Shown: one piece after another, positions 42,190-52,326 of the stretch
Numbering within the stretch: the first letter of the stretch is position 1
Layout of the letters: each line of letters opens with the position of its first letter
From: Cordylochernes scorpioides
Taxonomy: Eukaryota > Arthropoda > Arachnida > Pseudoscorpiones > Chernetidae
Direction: 5' to 3'
DNA: 64,000 nt
Assembly (NCBI GenBank): GCA_030710605.1
Contig: CP092879.1
Location: forward strand, 40,238,842-40,302,841
Notes under the pieces: generated by a model
Seen by the model: only the letters and a program-made list of their open reading frames with translations
Databases searched by the model: none
Told to the model about the DNA's origin: nothing
Made by a program: the position numbers and the translations under genes

Positions 42190-42960
42190 TTTTTGTACAA
42201 AAATTTGAGGCTTTCTTTTTGGCATCTGAAGGAAGAGATTAAAGTGCTGACTTTTACCTCGCTACCAGATTCTGAAACCTTGAAGCAGGGAAACGACATT
42301 TTCTTCCTGGTCTAATGAAAGATCAACCTTATGATACTATCATTCAAAGAATTAAGCTGCATTTGGATCCAAAGAAGTGATACCACAGTGATGCACATTT
42401 TTGAAGAGAATTCAACAGGAAGGAGAATCAATTTCGGAATATCTTAGAGAATCGAAACATTTAGCAATAAATTGTAATTTCGGCGATATTACTGAAACCA
42501 TGATGCGAGACCGTTTTGTGACTGGAATCAAGTTGGAAAGCCTGCAAAAGAAGCTACTACCAGAAAATGACGATGTCACCCTGGATAAAGTTTTGCAGTG
42601 GCGATCTCGTTCGAACTGGCGGAGATAAATACAAGAGAATTACAAGATAAATTAGTGGCCAAAATATCCCCTATGAATGGAAAAGAAAAAAGGGTGAGTA
42701 CAATAATAGTATGGTGCAGAATAGGCCTTTCAGCCAAAGGGGAGAAATAATGTGTTATACGAGTTATACTCGTAGATGTGGTGAAAGACATTCACACGTG
42801 GCCTCTGTTTGCCCTTATAGAACAAAGACTTGTTTTAAAATGTAAAAAACTGGGTCATTTAAGTAGGGTCTGCAAAGCTAGTAAAAAATGTGGGGATGTA
42901 AATTTGTACAAGAGGACTCTATATATTCTGTACAGGGCGAAACTGATGCCACAATAAATT
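42190..42960 (+). pseudogene. gag/nucleocapsid of gypsy element 2
   Basis: Fragments such as QEGESISEYLRESKHLAINC, then FGDITETMMRDRFVTGIK and LPENDDVTLDKVL match the gag of element 3 (ESVSEYLVEIKRLASTCGFG). A degraded zinc-knuckle region follows (CGERHSHVASVCPYRTKTC, about 42777-42833). Several stops. Function lost. Confidence 0.75.
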
Positions 42961-44719
42961 TAACAGTAGATGATTATTCTTTGTGCTTGACAATAGATAC
43001 AGGAGGTCCAGTTACGTTAATACCTAAAGATACTTAAAAGATTTATTGGCAAAGTAAAAAATAATTTCCAACAAATTTAAGATTAAAATCCTTTTGTGGT
43101 AAATCAATATAGATTATAGGGCACAGAAAATGTTTTTGTAAAAGAAGCCAACCAATATTTACGATTAATAGTTGTAAATGAAAAATCCAGGTGATTTTGT
43201 TAGAAAGAGAATGGCTTAAACAGTTTAAAACTTGATTATTCTAGATTGTTTAGCATTAAAAATTTAAATAATGAATCTAATAGAAATAGTTTGATTGATA
43301 GATATGCAGATTTGTTTAACAAAGTTTTGTAAGGCCAGAAGTTTACCTTTCTCTCTAAAAAACAAAGTAGAGAATGAAATTTATCGTTTAGTGAATTCTT
43401 GCATTTTATAACCTATAGTTCATGCATATTGGACAGCTCCAATAGTACCAGTATTAAAAAAGGATGGTAGTGTAAGGATATGTGGTGATTTTAGATGTGC
43501 AGCTAATAAAGCAATAGAATTTGATAGGTATCCCCTTCCATCGATCGATGAGATCTTTTCAAAATTATCTACAAGCACCGTACTTTCGACTCTAGACCTA
43601 TCACAGGCTTACTTACAAGTAATGTTAGCGGAAGAAGCCAAAGTTGTTATTGATATAAACACAACAAAGAGGTTGTTTTCTTATAAAAGACTACCATATG
43701 ACGTAGCGGTAGCACCAAATAAATTTCAGAGGATTATGGAAGGTCTATTTGCTGATTTGCCAGGTGTGGCCTGCTACATAGATGATATTTTGGTTGCAGG
43801 AAAAGACTTTGAAGATCATGACCAAAAGTTGGATCTAGTGTTTAGATGATTGCTAGAAAAAGATTTAAAGTTAAACAGATATAAATGTAAATTAAAAAGA
43901 AATCGGTGGAATATTTAGGGTTTAAAATGGATAAATATGGACTGCATCCCTTAGAAAATAAAATTAAAGCAGTGATAGAGAGGCGTGAACCTAAAGAATG
44001 TTTCGCAATTAAGATCCTACATAGGACTCTTAATTTATTATTATAGATTCATAAAGAATATAGCAAACATTTTAGCGCTATTCTATCAACTTTTGAATAA
44101 AAATTGTAGATGGATTTGGACGAAAGAATATCGAATGTTATTTAAAAAATGTAAATCATTATTAATGGATTATGGACTAGGTGTAATTCTGAGTCATAGA
44201 AATGATAGAAAGGAAGAATGCCCTATAGCTTTGGCTTCTAGAACATTAACTGAAGCTGAAAAACGTTTCTCTCAACTAGAAAAGAAAGCGTTGAGCATAA
44301 CTTTTGGCGTTGAGAAATTCAGACAATACTTACTGGGACGAAAATTTGAATTGGTCACAGACAACCGACCCTTAATTCATATATTTTCACCTCATAAACC
44401 AATTCCCATATGTGCATCATCCAGAATTAAAATATGGTCTTTAAAATTAGCTGCATTCAATTATACTGTGGAATTTCGAAAAACTAGTGATAATTCCAAT
44501 GTTGACGCATTGTCACGTCTTCCTTTAGAATCGAGTGTCAGGGAGTCTCTTGATGAAGACCAGGTACTTCTTCTCAGGAGGTTGAATGAGGTACCGTTCT
44601 CTTTTATGGAGGTGTCATATGAGACGCCCCAAGATAAAATACTGTCTATAGTATTAAGGAATGTTAGAGAAGGCAACTGTGTGGGAAATTCACAAGGGTA
44701 CCGAGAGAAAACCCACTAG
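42961..44719 (+). pseudogene. protease, RT and RNase H of gypsy element 2
   Basis: The protease site keeps DTGG (42996-43007) with VTLIP. RT pieces include AYWTAPIVPVLKKDGSVRIC, STLDLSQAYLQV and catalytic YIDD (43775-43786). The RNase H part lies in another frame from about 43985 (MDYGLGVILSH, ASRTLTEAEKRFSQLEKKAL, TDNRPLI, NVDALSRLP). Its first acidic block is damaged: the segment around 44160 lacks the usual TDAS box, replaced by a deletion. Several frameshifts and stops. Confidence 0.8.
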
Positions 44720-45500
44720 CTCCTCAATTTAAGATCAATGAGGAATTAAGTTTGGAGTTTGGTTGTCTTCAATGGCGTGGAAGAGTGGTATTTCCCCAAA
44801 AATTAAGATCTTTAATTTTAAATGACTTGCATGAAATACACATGGGGATTGTTAAAATGAAGATGATTACCAGACAGTATTTTCTGGTGGCCAGGCATAG
44901 ACAGTAACATCGAGGAGTTACCTAGAGAATGTAGAGTATGCCAAGAATTGGTAAGCATGCCCCCGGCTACCATCTCGGAATGGACTTGGCCCGAAAAACC
45001 GTGGCATCGCCCTCATCTTGATTTAGCGGGTCCGTTCATGGGAAGAATGTTTTTGGTTCTCGTGGAGGCATACTCAAAGTGGATAGAAATTTTTATCATC
45101 AAAGATATTACCAGCAAAACGATTATAAATCATCTTAGAGAAATATTTGCCAGATTTGGATTGCCATAATTTTTGGTTACAGATAACGGAAGACAGTTTG
45201 TCTCCTGTGAATTCGAGCAATTTACCAAAATGAATGGTATACGGCACACTAAGACCAGTCCCTTAAATCCTAGTACAAATAGTTTAGCTGATAGATATGT
45301 AAGAGAGTTCAAATACCTTTTGAGAAAGAATAATGGGAAGGATGATTTAGAGACGAATCTACAAAGATACCTATTTGCTCAAAGAGCATTCCCCCAAGCT
45401 GTAATAAAGGAATTCCACCGCGGAACTGCTAATGAAGAGAAGTTTAAGATCAAGATTCTCGAATTTAATACCAAGATAGGAAATCTGCGATAGGTATTTC
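44720..45500 (+). pseudogene. integrase of gypsy element 2
   Basis: HHCC remnants (HEIHMGIVKMK, about 44830) and a core frame 44948-45169 (HLDLAGPFMGRMFLVLVEAY) carry the first D. A stop follows LP at 45168-45170, then VTDNGRQF (second D). The catalytic E is replaced by D in SLADRYVREFK. The frame ends soon after, and the C-terminal tail (45500-45975) is degraded. Confidence 0.75.
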
Positions 45501-45979
45501 ATGAGGCCGTAAGAAAGCAGGAGCTGTTTAATACAGTTTGCGAAGTTTATTTCCGCAACTATGCAACTGGACCTAAACGGTAAAAAGGTACCATTTTGAA
45601 ATTATTGAGCTACCGTCACTACCTTATAAGTTGTGAGGGCGTCGTGTATAAGAGACATATCAACCAATTGCGACCTGTGAGAAAGAAACAAGTGGAGACA
45701 AAAAATTTGATACTTCCTCGAACATCAGGAGAGAAGCCTGTAGGTGGAAGTCAGAAATAAAGTGAAGAGGAGGTTCCAGAGGTTACATCAGGAAACAAGG
45801 AGGAGACTGCTTCTGTGCACGTACCCTCTTGCTCTCCTAGACCAGGGCCTGTTGCTGTGCACGTGCCCTCTTGCACTCCTAAACCGGAGCCTGCCGCTGT
45901 GCAAGTGCCCGTCCGCAGTCCTAGACCTCAGAGAGCCAGGAAACCCCCAGACCGACTGGAGTATTATTAAGGGGGGAGA

Positions 45980-46149
45980 TGTGTTGTGTATGTAAATAGA
46001 TGAAGTTTATTTGCATTCTTTAAAGTCTCATTATGTAAGAATATATGTGTATATAAATTGGACATTTTTTGTTGTCCAAACGAAAAGAATAAGAGCTAAA
46101 AAAAGAGTCATGGTCAAGTTTGAGTTGTTGTACATCTAATTACGACACA
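45980..46149 (+). repeat. 3' LTR of gypsy element 2
   Basis: About 170 bp, TGTGTTGTGTATGTAAATAG to ATTACGACACA. Longer than the 5' copy because of an insertion of about 34 bp; substitutions are frequent, so the element is old. Confidence 0.8.
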
Positions 46150-46152
46150 ACC

Positions 46153-47050
46153 TTAACAACATCCATCCTTACCTCACTGAAGACACAAAGGTTGCCTTTT
46201 ATGCAGATTATATAGCCATATGGCACACAAGTAGCAGTATAGAAATATCATAAAAATACTGAACACATCAATGAGAAGTGGGCAATGAAACTCAAAATGA
46301 CAATAAACCCAATAAACACAAACCTATAGGTCTCCTTCACTTGGTGTATTTTCTGTGTGATTATAGTATTGCCCTTCTGAATCACTTCTAGATCGGATAT
46401 GAAGTCGTTGTACGGTATATTATAATTCCTTCTGCTTGATGCAGGGATGGTTGGTTAAGGCATACATCAAGAGCTTTGGTATAATTTAACTCCAAAATAA
46501 GCATAAACAACCATATAATTGATAAAATTTGTTCTCCAAATTACCTAGGTGTGATACTTGATGAGGAATTGCGATTTACAGAACACATAATTAGCACCTC
46601 AAATAGAGCTACCAGAAACCTAAACATTCTGAGAAGGCTATGTGGAACAAATTGGGGAGCAAAACCCAAAATTCTCAGAACAACATATATCACCTTAATA
46701 AGGCCAATAATGGAATATTAAACACCTGTTTGGGCTCCCTCAAGTTCATCACTAAAAAGAAGACTAGACAGTGTTCAAGCAAAAGAGGCCAAATTAATCA
46801 CTGGTTCTGTTTCAAATACCAACAATTAAAAAATTCAGAGAGAATGTGGTCTAGACCTACTTGAAAGCAGAAGACAAATAAAAACAATAAAATTCACCAA
46901 TAGCTTAAAAACTTAAGAAACCGAACACATATCCCATAGAACCTATTTAAACTGGACACAAAAAGAAAGGCTTAAAAGATCTTCAAAACTTCAGTACGAC
47001 AACAATATTAGAAAGAGCATAAATATGAAACATAAGGAATTTCAAATTCG
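46153..47050 (+). pseudogene. LINE RT palm and thumb (after the gypsy insertion)
   Basis: Resumes with LNNIHPYLTEDTKVAFYADY and IAIWHTS (YADY in place of YADD). After an inverted block (46344-46477), it continues with YLGVILDEELRFTEHIISTS, then RRLCGTNWGAKPKILRTTY and RPIMEY, typical of the RT thumb of jockey/I-like LINEs. Stops occur throughout. Confidence 0.75.
46344..46477 (-). repeat. Inverted duplicate of the LINE RNase H segment
   Basis: The reverse complement of 46344-46477 matches 47349-47481 almost exactly, including the copy-specific word ATACCGTACAACGACTTCAT. It sits inside the RT region, about 870 bp upstream of its source. Confidence 0.85.
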
Positions 47051-47059
47051 AGAATAACC

Positions 47060-48003
47060 AATATTTCCTACCCCATTGCCATCAAATGTAATCATCAATC
47101 TTAACCCGAATGAACCCTGCAATAAAAAAGAGAACAAAAACATACTAAAGAAGAAAGGACTTGACACAATTGGTTTATGCGATCCGATAAATTATTTAAC
47201 AGCATATACAGATGAATTATCAGACCTTACCATAAGTAATGGAGGGGCTGGAATTAACATAATACTGCAAGATGGAACATACATCAAAATCAAAGAAGGA
47301 GCAAGAAAGATTTCGTCAAAATTCACTTGTGAACTGACAGCTATCTGGAAAGCTCTTGATGTATGCCTTAACCAACCATCTCTGCATCAAGCAGAAGGAA
47401 TTATAATATACCGTACAACGACTTCATATCCGATCTAGAAGCAATTCAGAAGGGCAATACTATAATCACACAGAAAATACATTCCTTACTTTCTCAACTG
47501 ATATCATTGGAGAATAACTGCATTCAACAATGGATTCCTGCCCGTGTTGGGATCGGGGGTAATGAAATGGCATTTGAATTTGCAAAGGAAGCCAGAAAGT
47601 TGAGCCATAGGAAAGAACAAATGTCATTATTTGACGCTAATGCTTTTGCAAAATACAAGATAATTAAACAAAAATAAGAAAAGATCAAAATGTTAAATAA
47701 ACTCCCAGAGAAAAATGACAAAACTATACCAAGATTTAGAACAAAACATTATAAAGGATGACAATACATCCAGATGGCACAAGAACCTATAGAACATGCA
47801 ACAACTGTCCTGGTATGGAACTAACACCTAGCCACATATTCTCATGCCCGCAGCCTTGCAGAAAATTGACATAGACCCAGAGCAGCTGCTTTATACACCC
47901 AATATAGTGGAAAATGCTGCTGCTGCTGTGATAGAGATGCATGGAGACATCTGAGGCTCTTTATTGGACAAGACAAAAACAACAACGGCATTCCAGAGTA
48001 AAA
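47060..48003 (+). pseudogene. LINE RNase H and C-terminal zinc motif
   Basis: An RNase H-like frame (47076-47438) reads YTDELSDLTISNGGAGINI, then FTCELTAIWKALDVCLNQ. The usual TDGS start of RNase H reads TDEL. The C-terminal motif CNNCPGMELTPSHIFSCP lies at about 47797-47850, with PEQLLYTP-like and AAAVIEMHGDI endings. The end is at GACATCTGAGGCTC and a CAA-rich run. The matching segment at 62270-63004 lacks most of these lesions but has others. Confidence 0.8.
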
Positions 48004-48154
48004 TAAATCATCAGAGATAGATAAATATTTTTCAAATGAATTAAAAAATAAATATAATCGATACTGAGAGAGAGTTCAATTAAAAAAATTAGAAATTTAT
48101 TATTTTCCAAATATAAATAGCTGAGAGGATTCCAGCAAGCCGCTTCTAAAATAT

Positions 48155-48563
48155 CAATTTTTTTGCTACATGTTTAAATTTGCATATACCTATTTTACAT
48201 ATCTCAGATTGTATTTGAAAATCGTTAACCGTTTCTTTTAACTTTTGGCGAAATGGTGTTTTGTTAATTTATCATTTGATATTATTAGTGTTCTTTCCTG
48301 GTATTCAAAAAGGAAAAATACGTGTCGTTCAGTTATATTTTTCAATTTATCAAACAATTTGGCCGCTGAATAGCTGATTCTGGTAGAGCGCCATCTAGCG
48401 AATAAAGTTGTAACTAATATCAATTTCGAATTTTTCATTATTTGCCATAAAAAATCCCATTGCATCCTGAACACAATGGTGTTTACCGCATTGCTCTAGT
48501 GCAAATATTCGCGGAGTTATTAATTTTTAAAGTTGTGCGGGACTTTTGGATCACCCTGTATTT
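48155..48563 (-). repeat. 410-bp repeat family C, copy 2
   Basis: Minus orientation, ending at 48563 (ATCACCCTGTA). It follows the LINE tail and 150 bp of AT sequence, an arrangement repeated at 62.9-63.5 kb. The shared frame is at 48238-48474 (minus), about 78 codons. Confidence 0.75.
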
Positions 48564-50112
48564 TGTTATTTCTATTGATAATTTGGAACACTCGCGGAGA
48601 AACTCTCAACACGATGTCATGTTCTTGCCTAATGGATTTAATAGGAAAAAGTACTTTAATTTCGTTTTCACAGTCATTCATTACTAAATTCATCCCGAAT
48701 ATATTAGTTGGCAAATTTACTATGTCAGTAATTTTATTAACCAATTTGATAACTACAGTTCGGTTTCGCATTTTAAGTTTGTATATTTTACTCAAAGAAT
48801 TGCTTTCATCATATTTATTAAAACTCTCAATCAACTGATCAATGTCTTTTCATCAGGTAATTTTATGATCGTGTCTTTCTTTGTATTGATAATTTTGGTA
48901 ATTTTTGCTTTATTCCTATTCTTGGCGTAGATGTTTTACATATTGACATACAAATATCTTGATATTCTCTTTGGGGGGTTTTCTTTGCAATGTTTTAATT
49001 AGCTCTTGATACAATATCACCAGGTGCCATTATCGAAAGCAATTGTAAATATTTGGATTTCTTTTTGTCTCTTTCGATTTTGTTTATGTGTTCTTTTTAA
49101 AAATATTTGTTATTATTATATACTGAATATATATCTTTGATCGATATTTATTAGCGGATGTATATAGAGAATAATTTTATTGATTTTGCATTTATTTAAA
49201 AATATATATTTTTTTATTCGGTATAGTTAGATTAAAATATAATTTAGGGTGGTTTGGTTCAGTTGCTCTGTTGTTGTTGCGAAGTTTTAATTTAGGCTTT
49301 CTTCTTGAACTTTAGATATTTGTAATGGACACAAATATTTAGAAATTAGTAGTTTTAAATTTGTTTATTGATTCTATAAAGGTAAAAAAAAATATGCTAA
49401 CTTTTTTTATGTCTAAAGTGAATGAAATTAAACTCAACCCTTGATAGTTGCGTGCGTGTTGCATTTTGATCCACACGGTCGAAACACTAATGATTAAACT
49501 GTTACCGTGTCTTAGCTCCATACCAAAAAAGATTGTTTCTAGTGGCTTCAATGAACTGTGGTGGAATGTAATTAAGAAAATAATCCTTTTAATGCTCTTT
49601 GCTAAATTTCGTCAATGTTAAACTACACATTCCGAGTCAGAAATTGGCATCTTTTCTTTCCATATAAATATCTATATAGGTAAATTGGTTTAATTTAGTA
49701 TCAACTGAGGTACAACATTTTATTGACTAGATTTCTCCATTCGTTTCTCTCATCACACTATATATATATATATATATATATCATAACTAACTATAATAGT
49801 AATGTAAGTATATATGTATAATTGACACCAGACTATATTCACAACACATCACAATATTTATTGCACAGCACAACATTGATAATAAATAAAATAATTTTGG
49901 TTGAATCGCCAATTTCTTTTAGGTACAGAACTAGAATATGATCCAAATTTCCCTTTAATAAACATATTGAATCTATGTAGTTTAATGTTTGATTATAGGG
50001 TGTCTGTAACCTATATTATTGTGATTATTATTATTTTTTTTGAAAATATGTTCTTTGTAGTGTCTATTTCAGCTCTTATTTAAGCGTAAATTCAATCATA
50101 TACAGAAGAAGA
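48564..50112. other. AT-rich stretch without a gene
   Basis: Short complementary-strand frames at 48520-48838 have no family resemblance. A TA microsatellite lies at 49760-49783. No gene seen. Confidence 0.4.
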
Positions 50113-50322
50113 ATAAAATATAATCGGTAGCAATGCGTTTCGTTATTCTTAAAAAATGCAATCTTTCGGATCTTTATAATCCTTACACAGGCATAACTAT
50201 AAATTGTGAGAATGAGTATTCATACAACTTCTCTCAACTTAGAGCTATGCTTGGAGGGATTATAAAGATCCGCATGCATTTTTTAAGAATAAAGAAACGC
50301 ATTGCTACCGTTTATATTTTTA
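50113..50322. mobile_element. Foldback repeat family D, copy 2
   Basis: The left arm (AATCGGTAGCAATGCGTTTC, then ATTCTTAAAAAATGC, GGATCTTTATAATCC) and its inverse right arm (GGATTATAAAGATCC, GCATTTTTTAAGAAT, GAAACGCATTGCTACCG) pair over about 80 bp. The loop is about 50 bp. Non-coding. Confidence 0.8.
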
Positions 50323-50524
50323 TATTTCATAGCAATTTTCTTTCTCAACAGAAGAAGAATGTTGAACCTTTTTACTCTCGGTGTTAAAATCATAATGAGG
50401 AAATATATCTATATAAATATATTTTTGTGTATGTCCTCCGATAAACTCATATTAAGAGCCGTTGTCTTTATCCATTGACATGCTGAAAGTCTAAAGTGCT
50501 TACTGAATAATTGGTATATACATA

Positions 50525-51836
50525 GTGTGATCAATAATTTCTAGGAATGTTAAATATTTAAAGAAATACAAAAGTATAATGAATTTTTATTTTAAATTTC
50601 TCAAAATAATCACCGTCACTATCTATACACTTGTTCCATATTTTTTTCCTGATATCAAAACACCTCTGAAAATCCTCATCTTTCAGGCTTTTCAAAATAT
50701 TCTCCGTATTCTCCTTTATTTCAGATATTGAGTCAAATCGACGTCCTTTTTTAAGACTTTTTTTTTAATTTTAGAGTAAAGGAAAAAGTCGTTGGGAGCA
50801 ATTTCAGGAGAATAGGGTGGCTGGGGTAGTAAAGCAATATCGTGCTTAGCCAAATAGAGTTGTACAGTGACAGCCGTATGTGGCCGTGCGTTGTCATGAT
50901 GTAAGAGCACATTTTCTGATGCCATTTTTCGGGTCGTTTCTGACGGACAGCCTCCCTTAAAAACGTCGCAATACATCAATATAGTATTTATGATTAATGG
51001 TCTGACCCTCGGGCATGAATTCATAGTGTACCAATCCCTTCACATCAAAGAAAGTGATAAGAAGACACTTAAGCATCGATTTGATCATCCCTCCTTTCTT
51101 AAATCTTAGTTCTCCAGGTTCTAGCCACTGGCTTGATTGCCTCTTAGTCTCGGGATCATATCGGTACACCCATGTTTCATCTCCCGTGATAACATATTTG
51201 AGCCAATGGGGATCAGAATTAAACATTTCGACCATGTTTTTGCACGTTTATTTGAGATGCTCTTTCTGCTCATTCGTTAAGAGATGTGGGACAAATTCAG
51301 CCGGGGATCGTTTAAGAAGCAGATCATTCTTTATGATGGTTTGGCATGTTCCAAAAAAGATATCTAAGTCTTCTGATAGATCTCTGATAGTTATTCTTGG
51401 GTTTTTTGATCGATGACTTGATTTTGAGTGCATTTTCGGGGTTTCTTATCGATAAAGGTCTGCGTGAGTAGATCATTCTTGACGCTTGTTCGACCAGCTT
51501 TAAATCGTGTAAACCATTCAAATGTCCTCGATTGTGATAGGACATCTTCTTTAAAAGCCTGCTTCAACATTTGAAATGATTTGGAAGCTGTTTTCCCTCA
51601 TTTAAAGCAAAATTCTATGCAGACTCGCTGTTTTTCAATACAGTCCACGCTGAAGTTAGAAATTTTCTGATATACTCGAGCTTATAACTTTGAAAAAATG
51701 TGAGCGCGTGCGTATGTGTGATCTTTTTTTCCTACGTGTTGATAAATGTTTTATCTATAAGGTCCGTATAAAATTATTTCATTATTTTGAATATTTTACG
51801 TGATCCAGCCTCATTCCTGGAAATTATTGATCACAC
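50525..51836 (-). mobile_element. mariner transposon, decayed, with terminal repeats
   Basis: The ends GTGTGATCAATAATTTCTAG (50525 on) and the inverse of CATTCCTGGAAATTATTGAT plus CACAC (ending 51836) match for about 25-27 bp with one mismatch. Length is 1312 bp, standard for mariner. TA precedes the left end; the right flank reads GTTGTA, so the target duplication is lost on that side. Confidence 0.88.
50696..51547 (-). pseudogene. mariner transposase, broken
   Basis: A DD34D transposase on the minus strand. Pieces in order: N-terminal DNA-binding part (RITIRDLSEDLDIFFGTCQT; LTNEQKEHLK), then VITGDETWVYRYDPETKRQS (first D), MPEGQTINHKYYIDVLRR, HHDNARPHTAV (second D) and YSPEIAPNDFFLYSKIKK (third D). 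There are 34 residues between the second and third D. The region changes frame at least twice and carries stops, so no full protein results. It differs in sequence from the mariner at 1.4-2.4 kb (a different subfamily). Confidence 0.88.
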
Positions 51837-51999
51837 GTTGTATTTATGAACCTACAAAATGGAATTCGTAACATGATATGAATATCAGTAGAGCAATCTA
51901 TACAGAGAGCTTGAGTGGAAATACAACTCTTATCACTATAGCCACGATAAACATATAAAACATATTTATAACTTAAGAGTTCTAACATTCTATTCTCTC
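51837..51999. other. Short spacer before gypsy element 3
   Basis: Ends in CTCTC before the LTR; ATCTC follows the other LTR, a near match for a 5-bp target duplication. Confidence 0.4.
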
Positions 52000-52209
52000 T
52001 GTGATGTATTGGCGAATTAATTTAATATTTGTTTTTATTTATTTGTTGTCACAGAGTTGATGATGATAATTGTGTATATATGCGTATATATAGTGTTTGT
52101 GTTTTTAGCAGTTAATCATTTTTCTAATATGGAATTGTTTTAACTTTGTTTGTTTTCTTGGCATTAAAAATATATTCTATTTTCAAGTCTTATATGTGGA
52201 AACATTGCA
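52000..52209 (+). repeat. 5' LTR of gypsy element 3
   Basis: 210 bp from TGTGATGTATTGG to ACATTGCA. TTGGCGACGAGG follows immediately (52210-52221), the likely primer-binding site; tRNA not assigned. Confidence 0.93.
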
Positions 52210-52326
52210 TTGGCGACGAGGTTGAAGAGTAAGTACCCAAGTGATGGTATAGGGTAATATGAATAATTTTGTTTAATATTAAAGAAGTAATAAGTTATTG
52301 GAAATTTACATAAGAAAAATTATTTC

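Larger units (their letters stand above)
41865..46152 (+). mobile_element. Ty3/gypsy LTR retrotransposon 2, decayed, inside the LINE
   Basis: Inserted in the LINE RT just before its catalytic block, in the same orientation. LTRs lie at 41865-42000 and 45980-46149, followed by two extra bases before TTAAC; TTAAC also precedes the left LTR (41860-41864), a plausible 5-bp target duplication. The polypurine tract AAGGGGGGAGA is at 45969-45979. All domains are broken by stops and indels. Its protein style (K02A2.6-like pol) matches gypsy element 3. Confidence 0.85.
39466..48003 (+). mobile_element. LINE with endonuclease, RT and RNase H, multiply interrupted
   Basis: A jockey/I-like non-LTR retrotransposon spread over 8.5 kb. 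Order: AP-type endonuclease, reverse transcriptase, RNase H, C-terminal zinc motif, ending with a CAA-type tail and CCAGAGTAAAATAAAT. It is interrupted by a 286-bp insert at 40203-40488, gypsy element 2 at 41865-46152, and carries an inverted internal segment at 46344-46477. The 5' end is uncertain; a GC-rich patch at about 39330-39420 (CCAGGGGG...CCCCCCTGG) may belong to its 5' untranslated region. Confidence 0.85.

Noticed and set aside
48520-48838. Frames of about 100 codons on opposite strands
   Set aside because: Mutual shadows in AT-rich DNA; the region also overlaps the end of the family C repeat.
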